Source of the DNA: VRUE01 sp036271315
GTDB taxonomy: Bacteria > Actinomycetota > Thermoleophilia > Solirubrobacterales > 70-9
DNA: 64,000 bases
Direction: 5' to 3'
NCBI GenBank assembly: GCA_036271315.1
Contig: DATBAV010000018.1
Span: 124,001 to 188,000 of the forward strand
Below are positions 33,342 to 41,724 of this stretch, one piece after another; the stretch's first letter is position 1, and the number at the start of each line of letters is the position of its first letter. The notes beneath the pieces are model-generated. The model had not been told where the DNA came from, searched no databases, and saw nothing but the letters and a program-made list of their open reading frames with translations. The translations under genes and the position numbers were made by a program.

Positions 33342-34105
33342 GGCTTCTCGGCCGCCGGCTCGCTGAGCGGTGTCGCGTTGGGCTCGCCGAAGAGGCGGGC
33401 GAGGACGATGCTGAGCTCATAAAGGGCGATCAGCGGTGCCGTCTCCAACAGCATCGAGACCGGGTCGACTCCCGGCAGTGCCGCGGCGACGATCGCGCAG
33501 CCGAGGTAGGCGTAGCGGCGGTTCTGCTGCAGCTGGCGCACCTTGACGATGCCGAGGCGGGTGACGGCGAGGACACCGACGGGGACCTGGAAGACGATGC
33601 CGCAGGCGAGCAGGGTGGTGCCGAAGAAGCTGTAGTAGTCCTTGGCCCGGACCTGGATGTTGAACTGGGTGTCGTTGAAGTTCAGCAGGAACTTGGTCGC
33701 CGCCGGCAGCACGACGAGGTAGCCGAAGGCAACCCCGGCGAGGAAGAGGATCGGGACCAGGAGCAGCAGCGGGCCAACGGTGCGCCGCTGCTGATGGCTG
33801 AAGGCGGGCAAGACGTAGGCGTAGACCTGGTAGAGGACGATCGGCATCGCGAGCACGAAGGCGCCGTAGGCGGCGACCGTCATCGTCGTCGTGAAGGGCT
33901 CGCTGATGCCGAGCGTGAGCAGCCTGCTGTGGTTCGAGGGAAGCGGCGAGTTGGCCAGTTCGATCAGCAGGTGGTTCTGCCAGAAGCAGAGGCCGAGGGC
34001 GACGCCGAAGACGGCGAGCGAGACGACGACGCGCGCGCGCAGCTCGTCGAGGTGCTCGACGAGGCTCACCTCATCGTCATATGAGAGTGCTTTTACGCGG
34101 CGCAT
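33338..34105 (-). CDS. tatC: Sec-independent translocase subunit TatC
   Basis: A 255-residue membrane protein with six helices. Family motifs: VSLVEHLDELRARVVVSL at the N terminus, SEPFTTTMTVAAYGAFVLAMP, and YQVYAYVLPAFSHQQRRTVGP. It recognises twin-Arg signal peptides and forms the receptor of the Tat system. tatA lies 10 bases upstream on the same strand. Confidence 0.93.
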   Translation of the reverse strand: MRRVKALSYDDEVSLVEHLDELRARVVVSLAVFGVALGLCFWQNHLLIELANSPLPSNHSRLLTLGISEPFTTTMTVAAYGAFVLAMPIVLYQVYAYVLPAFSHQQRRTVGPLLLLVPILFLAGVAFGYLVVLPAATKFLLNFNDTQFNIQVRAKDYYSFFGTTLLACGIVFQVPVGVLAVTRLGIVKVRQLQQNRRYAYLGCAIVAAALPGVDPVSMLLETAPLIALYELSIVLARLFGEPNATPLSEPAAEKP

Positions 34106-34115
34106 CGTCTCTGCC

Positions 34116-34355
34116 TCAGGCGTGCGAGTTGGCGGCGGTGTCCGTCTTCGTCGCCGGGCCGTGGGCGACCACCGGCGGCTGCTCGACGGTCAGTGGGGCC
34201 TCCTCGACGTCGGGATGCTCGCCCGAGACCGAGCCGCGGAACTCGCGGATCCCTTTGCCGACCGATTTGCCCAGCTCGGGCAGGCGTTTGGGCCCGAAGA
34301 CGACGAGGGCGATGACGAGGACGATCATGATCTCCATTGGTCCGATGTTTGGCAC
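34116..34355 (-). CDS. tatA: Twin-arginine translocase subunit TatA
   Basis: A 79-residue TatA: short periplasmic start, single helix (EIMIVLVIALVVFGP), then the hinge and amphipathic helix GPKRLPELGKSVGKGIREFRG and an acidic tail. Starts with GTG at 34355 after a ggagg ribosome site. No TatB is seen nearby, so the system may be of the TatA-TatC kind found in Gram-positives. Confidence 0.93.
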   Translation of the reverse strand: MPNIGPMEIMIVLVIALVVFGPKRLPELGKSVGKGIREFRGSVSGEHPDVEEAPLTVEQPPVVAHGPATKTDTAANSHA

Positions 34356-34384
34356 TGTGTGCCTCCAATCCTGGTTGCGATGCG

Positions 34385-35110
34385 TTACTGGAGAAAGCCT
34401 GTCTTCTTCACCACGCTGAGCACTTCGGCCGCCGTGAAGGGCGTGTCGAAGGCGCCGTCGGGGGTGAGTCCCGAGGGCTTGCCGCTCAGCAGCAGGCCGG
34501 CCACAGAGGCGTGGCGGGCCTCGATCGTCAGGATCGAGAGCGCCGCGGCGACGTAGGCCGGGCTGGCGATGTTGAGCGCCTGGCCGGAGTAGGCGTGGAC
34601 GCCGGTGTTCTCGAGCGCCACGGCGGTCTTGATGAAGGACGCCGCGTTTGAGGTGGTCGAGCCGAAGTCGACCTTGGGAGCGCCGGTCGCCTTCGAGCCG
34701 AGGGCTTTCTTGAGGAAGGCGACGTGGGCGTTCTCGTCGACCGTCACCGTCTTCAGGAAGACCTGGGTCTGGCCGTCCTTGATGAACTTGCTCTTCTTTT
34801 GGTTGGCGGTGGCCTCGTTGTAGAAGGCGGCCTCGAGGTACTCGAGCGTGAGGGCGAAGTTGAGGATGCCGACGTCGCCCTTGCCGAAGGAAGCGGGTGG
34901 GCGACCCTTGTCACCCTTGGCCAGCGCGCCGGCGGGAGTGAGGGCGCCGATCAGGGCGCCGCTGCCGACGACCGCGCCGCCTGCAAGGCCGGCCTTCTTG
35001 AGGAAGCCGAGCCGGGTGTCGCCCTCGCTGAGGGTTTCGGCCGCATCGTCGGCCGCTTGGCGGACGACGTCGGCGACGTTGGTCTGTTTGAGGGTTGCAT
35101 CCGATTCCAT
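34385..35110 (-). CDS. Exported ferritin-like domain protein
   Basis: A 241-residue protein. Residues 1-65 form a leader with a Tat-like shape: a long polar stretch, then TRLGFLKKAGLAGGAVVGSGALIGALTPAGALA; only one Arg is present where the twin would be. The mature part (about 75-230) is a ferritin-like four-helix domain (DUF4439/Rds1 type) with FALTLEYLEAAFYNEA, TVDENAHVAFLKKALG and LTIEARHASVAGLL giving Glu and His ligands. It lies 29 bases upstream of tatA on the same strand, suggesting it is made with its translocase. Ribosome site aaggagcg. Confidence 0.85.
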   Translation of the reverse strand: MESDATLKQTNVADVVRQAADDAAETLSEGDTRLGFLKKAGLAGGAVVGSGALIGALTPAGALAKGDKGRPPASFGKGDVGILNFALTLEYLEAAFYNEATANQKKSKFIKDGQTQVFLKTVTVDENAHVAFLKKALGSKATGAPKVDFGSTTSNAASFIKTAVALENTGVHAYSGQALNIASPAYVAAALSILTIEARHASVAGLLLSGKPSGLTPDGAFDTPFTAAEVLSVVKKTGFLQ

Positions 35111-35133
35111 AGCGCGCTCCTTTAAAGGGGTTT

Positions 35134-35151
35134 GGCTCAGGTAACGGAGCC
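35134..35151 (-). other. Short hairpin between flavoprotein and ferritin-like gene
   Basis: GGCTC and GAGCC flank an 8-base loop in the 73-base gap between the flavoprotein stop and the ferritin-like start. No T-run follows, so it is not a classic terminator; it may modulate the distal genes. Confidence 0.25.
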
Positions 35152-35183
35152 CCCTGCCAGCCGGATCACTCGACGGGAGATCT

Positions 35184-36776
35184 TTATCTGGAGGCAGTCG
35201 CGCTGCTGGCGGTGAGGTGCTCGTGAACGAAGCGCACGACCGTCGCGCCCTCGCCGACCGCGGTGGCGCAGCGCTTGATCGAGCCCGCGCGCACGTCGCC
35301 GGCGGCGTAGATGCCGGCGACGCTGGTCTCGAGCAGGCCGTCGGCACCCGCCTCGTCGCCGGTCAGCACGAACCCCTTGGCGTCGCGGGCAATCGCCTCG
35401 CCGAGCCAATCCGTGCAGGGCGTGGCGCCGAGGAAGAGGAAGAGGAAGGAGAAGGGCAGCTCGTCACCGTCGGTCAGCGTCACCGCCGCGAGGTGCCCGT
35501 CCTCGCCGTGCAGGGCGCTTACTTCGCTGCGGTCGCGGACGACGACGCCGTAGCGGTCGATCTCCTCGATCAGGTACTGGGACATCGTCTCGCTGAGGTC
35601 GGCGCGGCGGTGCAGCAGGGTGACCAGGGCGCCGCCGCGAGCCAGCCAGATCGCCGCCTGGGCGGCCGAGTTGCCGCCGCCGATCACGCCCACCCGCTGG
35701 CCGCCGCAGAGCTGGCCCTCGGGCGGGCCGGCGGCGTAGAAGACGCTGATGCCCTCGTAGTCGTCGAGGTCGTCGACCGGCAGGCGGCGGTATTCGGCCC
35801 CGGTCGAGATCAGCACCGTGCGGGCGAGGATCTCGTTGCCTTCCTCGAGCCTGACCAGGTGCCGCCCACCGTCGGGCTCGAGGGCGCGAGCGCGGTAGGG
35901 CGTTGCGGTGCGGGCGCCGAACTTGCGCGCCTGGGTGACGGCGCGGCTGGTCAGCTCGCTGCCGGTGATCCCGGCCGGGAAGCCGAGGTAGTTCTCGATC
36001 CGCCGCGAGGTGCCGGCCTGGCCACCGAGCACGGTGCTCTCGATCACCAGGGTGTCGAGGCCCTCGGAGGCGCCGTAGACCGCGGCGCCGAGCCCGGCCG
36101 GTCCGCCGCCGAGGATCAGCAGGTCGACCTCCTCGCGCTCGGCCAGCTCCAGCCCGATCCCCAGCGCCCGCGAGAGCTGGCCGTTGCTCGGGTTGCGCAG
36201 GTCGGTGCCGCCGGGCAGCCGCACCAGGGGGACCTCCGCGGGGTCGAGCTGCTCGAGCAGCGCCACCGCCTCCTCGCTCTCGTCTGGCGCGAGCCAGGAG
36301 TAGGGGAGGCGCTGGCGCCGGGCGAAGTCGAGCAGCCGCCGCGTATCGCTCGAGTCGTGCGGGCCGACGATCTCGACCCCGACCCCCTGCTCGCGCTGCA
36401 GCAGTTCGCGCCGCTCGATGAAGGCCGAGAGCAGGAGGTCCGAGAGCGAGCCGTCCTCGAAGAGCAGTTTGCGCAGCACTTCGCGATCGACCGCGATGTA
36501 GCGCAGGGGCTGGCTGACGACGGCGGTGAGGAAGACCGTTTGGCCGGAGAGCAGGTTCATCTCGCCGAGGAAGCCGGAGGCGCCGTGGCGGACGATCTCG
36601 CGGCCGGCGGGATCGGTAATCGTGACCTCGCCCTCGTGGATCGCGATGAAGGGATAGGTGGCGTCGCCGACTTCGAAGAGCTTCTCGCCAACCGCCGCGG
36701 TCCGCTCTTCGCCGAGCGCGGCGAGGGTGGCGAGCTGCGAGCTCGAGAGGACCCGGCTTGTCGGACCTGAGGCCAC
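35184..36776 (-). CDS. cNMP-binding, thioredoxin-reductase-like flavoprotein without CxxC
   Basis: A 530-residue three-part protein. Residues about 1-130 are a cyclic-nucleotide-binding-like domain (FEVGDATYPFIAIHEGEVTI, FLGEMNLLSGQTVFLTA). Residues about 135-215 look like a thioredoxin/glutaredoxin-type fold. Residues about 220-530 are the FAD/NADPH module: ILGGGPAGLGAAVYGASEG, LGGQAGTSRRIENYLGFPAG, VIGGGNSAAQAAIWLA, and GIYAAGDVRAG. The CxxC redox centre of thioredoxin reductase is absent; that place reads YAAGPPEGQLCGG. The start (GTG 36776) is inferred from domain length and is soft. Longer upstream frame is antisense to the BVMO gene. Probably in one transcript with the ferritin-like and tat genes. 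Confidence 0.8.
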   Translation of the reverse strand: MASGPTSRVLSSSQLATLAALGEERTAAVGEKLFEVGDATYPFIAIHEGEVTITDPAGREIVRHGASGFLGEMNLLSGQTVFLTAVVSQPLRYIAVDREVLRKLLFEDGSLSDLLLSAFIERRELLQREQGVGVEIVGPHDSSDTRRLLDFARRQRLPYSWLAPDESEEAVALLEQLDPAEVPLVRLPGGTDLRNPSNGQLSRALGIGLELAEREEVDLLILGGGPAGLGAAVYGASEGLDTLVIESTVLGGQAGTSRRIENYLGFPAGITGSELTSRAVTQARKFGARTATPYRARALEPDGGRHLVRLEEGNEILARTVLISTGAEYRRLPVDDLDDYEGISVFYAAGPPEGQLCGGQRVGVIGGGNSAAQAAIWLARGGALVTLLHRRADLSETMSQYLIEEIDRYGVVVRDRSEVSALHGEDGHLAAVTLTDGDELPFSFLFLFLGATPCTDWLGEAIARDAKGFVLTGDEAGADGLLETSVAGIYAAGDVRAGSIKRCATAVGEGATVVRFVHEHLTASSATASR

Positions 36777-36827
36777 CTGTGCGCAGACTAGATGGTCGGT
36801 CCAGCCGGGAGGTGGGAACATTCCCCG

Positions 36828-38336
36828 ATGGCCCGCCAATCTGAGCCGCAGCCCGATCACGAGGTGGCGGTCGTTGGCGGTGGTTTTTCCGGCATCGGCA
36901 CGGCGATCAAGCTCGACCGGGCGGGGATGCGCGATTGGGTCTTGCTCGAGGCCGGCGACGGAGTGGGGGGTGCCTGGTACTGGAACACCTACCCCGGCAT
37001 CGGGGTCGACATCCCCTCCTTCAGCTACCAGTTCTCCTTCGAGCAGCGGGCCGACTGGTCGCGGGTCTACGCGCCGGGCGACGAGCTCAAGGCCTACGCC
37101 GAGCACTGCGTCGAGAGCTACGGCCTGCGCTCGCGGATCCGCCTCAACTGCAGGGTCACCTCGGCGAGCTTCGACGCCGAGCGACACCTCTGGCGCCTGA
37201 CCGTCGAGGACGGCCCCGACCTGACCGCGCGCTTCCTGGTCGGCGCCACCGGCGTCTTCACCCAGCCCAAGCCACCCGACATCGCCGGGCTCGACTCCTT
37301 CGCCGGGACCGTGATGCACACGGCGCGCTGGGACCACTCGCAAGACCTGCGCGGCCGCCGCGTGGCGGTGATCGGCACCGGCGCCTCGGCGGTCCAGGTG
37401 ATCCCATCGATCGCGCCCGAGGTCGAGAAGCTGGTCGTGCTTCAGCGCACGCCGATCTGGTGCCTGCCCAAGCCCGATGCGCGGCTCGGCCCGGGAGTGC
37501 GGCGACTGCTCGAACGCATCCCCGGCGCCCAGGCCGCGGTCCGCGTTCTCAGCCAGGCCTTCGTCGAGCTCAACTTTCCCCTGCCGGCGCAGTTCCACGG
37601 CGTCGTCCCGATCGCCAGCGGTGGGGAACGGTTCGGGCTCAACCACCTGCGCCGCTCGGTCCACGACCCGGCGGTGCGCGAGAAGCTGACGCCGCGCTAC
37701 GGGCTCGGTTGCAAGCGACCGAGTTTCTCGAACAAATACCTGCCGACCTTCAACCGGCCCAACGTCGAGCTCGAGACCGCGGCGATCGAGACGATCAGGC
37801 CGACCTCGATCCGCACCGTGGAGGGCGCCGAACACGAGATCGACGTGCTCGTCCTCGCCACCGGCTTCCAGGTCTTCGATAGCGGCAACATCCCGCCCTT
37901 CCCGGTCTACGGCGGCGACGGGGTCGAACTGGCGCAGTGGTGGGAGGACAACCGCTTCCAGGCCTACGAGGGGGTGAGCGTGCCCGGCTTCCCCAACATG
38001 TTCCTGATCCTCGGTCCCTACGGCTTCAACGGCGGCAGCTACTTCACCCTGATCGAGAACCAGGCGCGCCACATCGTCCGCTGCCTGCGTCGCGCCCGCG
38101 AAAGCGAAGCGACCGCGATCGAGGTCAGCGCCGAGGCCAACAAGCGTTACTTCGAGACGATGCTCTCGCGCCGCGGCCGCCAGGTCTTCTTCACCAACAA
38201 CTGCGCCGGCGCCAACAGCTACTACTTCGACTCGCGCGGCGACGCCCCGTTCCGCTCTGCGACGACGCTAGAGGTCGCCTGGCACAGCGCCCACTTCGAC
38301 CTCGACGACTACCGCTTCAGCCCGCTGCCCGCCTGA
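36828..38336 (+). CDS. Flavin monooxygenase, Baeyer-Villiger type
   Basis: A 502-residue FAD/NADPH enzyme. FAD motif VVGGGFSGIG, the BVMO fingerprint FAGTVMHTARWDH (FxGxxxHxxxW), and the NADPH motif VIGTGASAVQ. ATG at 36828 is chosen; a longer frame to 36792 has no better ribosome site. Inserts oxygen next to a carbonyl (ketone to ester) or oxidizes heteroatoms; substrate unknown. Divergent from the cNMP flavoprotein with only about 50 bases between. Confidence 0.92.
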   Translation: MARQSEPQPDHEVAVVGGGFSGIGTAIKLDRAGMRDWVLLEAGDGVGGAWYWNTYPGIGVDIPSFSYQFSFEQRADWSRVYAPGDELKAYAEHCVESYGLRSRIRLNCRVTSASFDAERHLWRLTVEDGPDLTARFLVGATGVFTQPKPPDIAGLDSFAGTVMHTARWDHSQDLRGRRVAVIGTGASAVQVIPSIAPEVEKLVVLQRTPIWCLPKPDARLGPGVRRLLERIPGAQAAVRVLSQAFVELNFPLPAQFHGVVPIASGGERFGLNHLRRSVHDPAVREKLTPRYGLGCKRPSFSNKYLPTFNRPNVELETAAIETIRPTSIRTVEGAEHEIDVLVLATGFQVFDSGNIPPFPVYGGDGVELAQWWEDNRFQAYEGVSVPGFPNMFLILGPYGFNGGSYFTLIENQARHIVRCLRRARESEATAIEVSAEANKRYFETMLSRRGRQVFFTNNCAGANSYYFDSRGDAPFRSATTLEVAWHSAHFDLDDYRFSPLPA

Positions 38337-38343
38337 GCGAGCG

Positions 38344-38853
38344 CTACTCGCCGCGGCTGCCAGCGAGGGCGGCATGGGAGAGCTCGGGCACGGCGGCGGG
38401 GGCGCGGTCGGCGGCGATCTCCTCGAGCAGCTCGCGCAGCTGCTCGAAGCGCTCGCTGCCGAAGTGCTCGGCCCAGCGCTGCTCGATCTCCGTGAAGAGG
38501 CCAAAGCCAACCCGCTGGGCCTCGCGGCCGCGCTCGGTCAGGCAGATCAGCTTTGCCCGTTTGTCGGCCGGGTCGGCGATGCGTTCGACGTAGCCGAGGC
38601 CGACCAGGTCGTCGACCAGCTCGCCGGCCGACTGCTTGGTGATGCCGGCGTGGGCCGCCAGCTCGGTCAGCCGCATGCCGTCCTCGCGGACGAAGCGGAA
38701 GACGCAGCCGTGGGTGGGGCGCAGGTCCTCGTAGCCGTGCTTGCCCAGCTCCTCACGGAACTCGGCCAGCATCGCCTCGCCGGCGATCTCGAGCAGGCCG
38801 GGGAGCGGGATCGTCCCGGGGGCAATGGGGGCTGTGTGGGCGGCGTCACGCAT
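38344..38853 (-). CDS. MarR-family transcriptional regulator
   Basis: A 169-residue winged-helix regulator: MRLTELAAHAGITKQSAGELVDDLVGLGYVERIADPADKRAKLICLTERGREA. It is divergent from an MFS drug-exporter gene and probably represses it until a ligand binds, a common MarR pairing. The intergenic region holds inverted repeats (38871-38912). It is tail to tail with the BVMO gene, 7 bases apart. Confidence 0.9.
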   Translation of the reverse strand: MRDAAHTAPIAPGTIPLPGLLEIAGEAMLAEFREELGKHGYEDLRPTHGCVFRFVREDGMRLTELAAHAGITKQSAGELVDDLVGLGYVERIADPADKRAKLICLTERGREAQRVGFGLFTEIEQRWAEHFGSERFEQLRELLEEIAADRAPAAVPELSHAALAGSRGE

Positions 38854-38870
38854 ATCGTCAGGATGCCTGA

Positions 38871-38912
38871 TAAGGTCGTCTGGTCAGGTCACCTTACAAG
38901 GCTATCTGACCA
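38871..38912. promoter_or_regulatory. Inverted repeats, candidate MarR operator
   Basis: Two overlapping dyads: TAAGGT (38871) with ACCTTA (38891-38896), and TGGTCAG (38881-38887) with CTGACCA (38906-38912). They fill the gap between the MarR and MFS starts. Confidence 0.45.
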
Positions 38913-38940
38913 AATCATACACCTCGTGTAGGAGATTCAA

Positions 38941-40497
38941 ATGGAACGCAAGTGGTGGACCCTCGGCGCCGTCTGCGTGGCGACGTTCATGCTTCTTCTC
39001 GACATCACCGTCGTCAACACGGCGCTGCCGGCGATCCAGAAGGATCTCGGCGGCAGCTTCTCCGATCTTCAGTGGGTGATCGACGCCTACGCGCTCTCGC
39101 TCGCCGCCCTCGTGCTCACCGCCGGCTCGCTCGCCGACCGCCTCGGCCGCCGCCGCGTCTTCGCGATCGGGCTGGGGATCTTCTCGCTCGCCTCGCTGCT
39201 CTGCGCGCTGGCGCCCGACCCGACCTTCCTCAACCTGGCGCGTGCCCTGCAGGGCGTCGGCGGCGCGATCATGTTCGCCGTCTCCCTGGCCCTGGTTGCC
39301 CAGGAGTTCCCGGCCGGCCCCGAACGCGGCATGGCGATGGGCATCTACGGCGCGACGATCGGCATCGCGGTGGCGATCGGGCCGCTGGTCGGCGGCCTGC
39401 TCACCGACGGCCTCGGCTGGCAGTGGGTCTTCTTGATCAACGTGCCGATCGGCGTCGCCGCGATCGCCGTCACCTACCTGAAGCTGGCCGAGTCGAGCGA
39501 TCCCAACGCGACCCGGATCGACTGGGGCGGGCTGCTGACCTTCTCCAGTGCGCTCTTCCTGCTCGTGTTGGGCCTGGTGCGCGGCAACGACGAGGGCTGG
39601 GGGAGCCCGGTGATTGTCTCGCTGCTGGTCGGGGCCGGGGTGCTGCTGGCCGCCTTCGCGGTGATCGAGCAACGGGTCTCGGAGCCGATGCTGCCGCTCT
39701 CGCTCTTCCGCCGCCGCGCCTTCACCGGCGTGCAGCTGGCCGCCTTCGCCGTCTCCGGCTCGATGTTCGCGCTCTTCCTTTATCTGACGCTCTACCTGCA
39801 GAGCTACCTCGGCTACTCGCCGATCGACGCCGGCCTGCGTTACCTGCCGATCACGCTCGCCTCCTTCGTCGTCGCGCCGCTGGCTGGGATGGCGCTGGCC
39901 AAGGTCCAGGCCCGCTGGCTGATGAGCGCCGGCCTGGCCCTGACCGGGGTCGGCCTGCTGCTGATGGGCGGCCTCGGCGTCGACTCCGAGTGGACCGCGC
40001 TGCTGCTCGGCTTCATCGTCAGCGGCATCGGCGTCGGCCTGCTCAACCCGGTTATCGCCGACGTCGCCCTCAGCGTCGTGCCGAAGGAGCGCAGCGGCAT
40101 GGCGGCGGGAATCAACGACACCTTCCGCCAGGTCGGGATCGCGGTCGGGATCGCCGCCTGGGGCGCGATCTTCCTAGGCGCTGGCGCCTCGAAGACACAG
40201 GAGGTCGCGGGCAATGCGATCAGCGGCGACGAAGCGCGCGGGCTGGTCGAAGCGACTTCCTCGGGCACGCTGCACCAGGCTGTCTCCCACCTGCCGCAGC
40301 AGGTTCAGGGCAAGGTGCAGTCCGCGGCCGAACAGGGCTTCCTGCACGGCCTCAACGAGATCCTCCTGCTCGGTGCCCTGCTCTCCTTTGCCGGCGCGAT
40401 TGCCGCCCTCTGGATGGTCCGCGAGCGCGACATCGACCGCGAAGGGATCGTCGAAGGCGCGCCGCTCGAGGCCGAGCCGGAGCCTGCCGGGGCGTAG
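38941..40497 (+). CDS. MFS drug exporter, DHA2/EmrB-QacA type (14 helices)
   Basis: A 518-residue major-facilitator protein, about 14 hydrophobic helices. Family marks: LDITVVNTALPAIQKDLGGS in helix 1, motif A GSLADRLGRRRVF, motif C-like AIGPLVGGLLTDGLGWQWVFLINVP. Proton-driven export of hydrophobic compounds is expected. Ribosome site taggag lies 8 bases before the ATG. Pairs with the divergent MarR gene. Confidence 0.93.
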   Translation: MERKWWTLGAVCVATFMLLLDITVVNTALPAIQKDLGGSFSDLQWVIDAYALSLAALVLTAGSLADRLGRRRVFAIGLGIFSLASLLCALAPDPTFLNLARALQGVGGAIMFAVSLALVAQEFPAGPERGMAMGIYGATIGIAVAIGPLVGGLLTDGLGWQWVFLINVPIGVAAIAVTYLKLAESSDPNATRIDWGGLLTFSSALFLLVLGLVRGNDEGWGSPVIVSLLVGAGVLLAAFAVIEQRVSEPMLPLSLFRRRAFTGVQLAAFAVSGSMFALFLYLTLYLQSYLGYSPIDAGLRYLPITLASFVVAPLAGMALAKVQARWLMSAGLALTGVGLLLMGGLGVDSEWTALLLGFIVSGIGVGLLNPVIADVALSVVPKERSGMAAGINDTFRQVGIAVGIAAWGAIFLGAGASKTQEVAGNAISGDEARGLVEATSSGTLHQAVSHLPQQVQGKVQSAAEQGFLHGLNEILLLGALLSFAGAIAALWMVRERDIDREGIVEGAPLEAEPEPAGA

Positions 40498-40509
40498 GCC
40501 GAGACCCGC

Positions 40510-40740
40510 TCAGCGCTTTGCCGGCGTGAGCAGCCCCCACAGCGAGATCAGAGACCAGGCTCCCTCGAGCAGGAGGAATCCCCACTGGGCGGTAATGGCG
40601 GCGAGCACGCCGAGGATCGCCGAGCCGGCCAGGTTGAGGCCGAGGTAGAGGCGGGACTGCGGATCGAGGCGCTCGAGCTGCGCCGCCCCGTAGGCAACCA
40701 GGATCAGTATCGCGCCGATGATCTGGACGACCTGATCCAT
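40510..40740 (-). CDS. Small membrane protein, CBU_0592-like
   Basis: A 76-residue protein with three likely membrane helices (VVQIIGAILILVAYGA, YLGLNLAGSAILGVLAA, WGFLLLEGAWSLISLWGLL). The short form with GAxLILxAY and LNLxGS patterns matches the CBU_0592 family of unknown function. It is convergent with the MFS gene. Confidence 0.75.
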   Translation of the reverse strand: MDQVVQIIGAILILVAYGAAQLERLDPQSRLYLGLNLAGSAILGVLAAITAQWGFLLLEGAWSLISLWGLLTPAKR

Positions 40741-40779
40741 ACGTCCAGGTTATTTCCCGGGATCGGGTAATAGCTCGAG

Positions 40780-41715
40780 GTGGCGTCGCTGAAGAAAGAC
40801 GAGGCAGGGCGGTCCGGCACCAACCCTGGGATCTGGGCGACGCTGAAGCGCACGGCCAGCGAGTTCCAGGAGGACAACCTGACCGACTGGGCGGCGGCGC
40901 TGACCTACTACGGGCTGCTCTCGCTGTTCCCGGCGCTGATCGCGATGGTCTCGCTGCTCGGCCTCTTCGGCGATCCACGGACGACGACCTCGAGCCTGAC
41001 CGAGATCATCACCTCGATCGGGCCCGAATCGGCGGCGCAGACCTTCGAAGGGCCGATCGACTCGGTCGTCTCCAACCAGAGCGCGGCCGGCTTCGCCTTC
41101 GTCTTCGGCCTGCTGGTAGCGCTGTGGTCGGCCTCCGGCTACATCGGCGCTTTCATGCGCGCCTCCAACGTGATCTACGAGACGGCGGAGGGCCGGCCGT
41201 TCTGGAAGCTGCGACCGCTGCAGTTGGCGGTGACCCTGACGATGGTCGTGGCGATGGCGCTGCTGGCGCTCGGCCTCGTCCTCACCGGGCCGATCGTCGA
41301 AGCGGTGGCCGGGCCGGTCGGCCTCGGCCAGACCGCGGTCGATGTCTGGAGCGTCGCCAAGTGGCCGGCGATGGTGGCGATCTTCGTGCTCATGGTCGAC
41401 CTCCTCTACTACGCCTCGCCCAACGCCAAGCTGCGCGGCTTCCGCTGGGTGACGCCGGGCTGCCTGGTGGCGATGGCCGCATGGGCCGTCGTCTCGGCCG
41501 CCTTCGCCTTTTACGTCGCCAACTTCGGCTCCTACGACAAGACCTACGGCACGCTCGGCGGCTTGGTCGCGCTGCTGGTCTGGCTCTGGATCAGCAACCT
41601 GGCGATCCTCTTCGGCCACCAGCTCAACGCCGAGCGCGAGCGCAGCGCCGAGATCGAGGAGGGCACGCCGCGAGCGGAGAGCGAGATCCAGTTGGAGCCG
41701 CGGGCGGCGCCTTAA
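40780..41715 (+). CDS. YihY/BrkB-family membrane protein
   Basis: A 311-residue protein with about six membrane helices. Family signature: DNLTDWAAALTYYGLLSLFPALIAMVSLLG, SNVIYETAEGRPFWKLRP and YGTLGGLVALLVWLWISNLAILFG. Often misnamed ribonuclease BN. Starts with GTG. Function poorly known. The DUF2277 gene follows 9 bases later. Confidence 0.9.
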   Translation: MASLKKDEAGRSGTNPGIWATLKRTASEFQEDNLTDWAAALTYYGLLSLFPALIAMVSLLGLFGDPRTTTSSLTEIITSIGPESAAQTFEGPIDSVVSNQSAAGFAFVFGLLVALWSASGYIGAFMRASNVIYETAEGRPFWKLRPLQLAVTLTMVVAMALLALGLVLTGPIVEAVAGPVGLGQTAVDVWSVAKWPAMVAIFVLMVDLLYYASPNAKLRGFRWVTPGCLVAMAAWAVVSAAFAFYVANFGSYDKTYGTLGGLVALLVWLWISNLAILFGHQLNAERERSAEIEEGTPRAESEIQLEPRAAP

Positions 41716-41724
41716 GATCGGGGC

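Noticed and set aside
34385..35347. 320-residue version of the ferritin-like protein
   Set aside because: The extra N terminus overlaps the flavoprotein 3' end; ATG at 35110 has a good ribosome site and a leader.
35184..36776. Thioredoxin reductase (trxB)
   Set aside because: No CxxC; extra cNMP and thioredoxin-like domains. Called a TrxR-like flavoprotein instead.
36777..38072. Minus-strand open frame extending the flavoprotein to 962 residues
   Set aside because: It is antisense to the Baeyer-Villiger monooxygenase, has no family signal, and arises from GC-rich codon bias; the cNMP domain starts near 36776.
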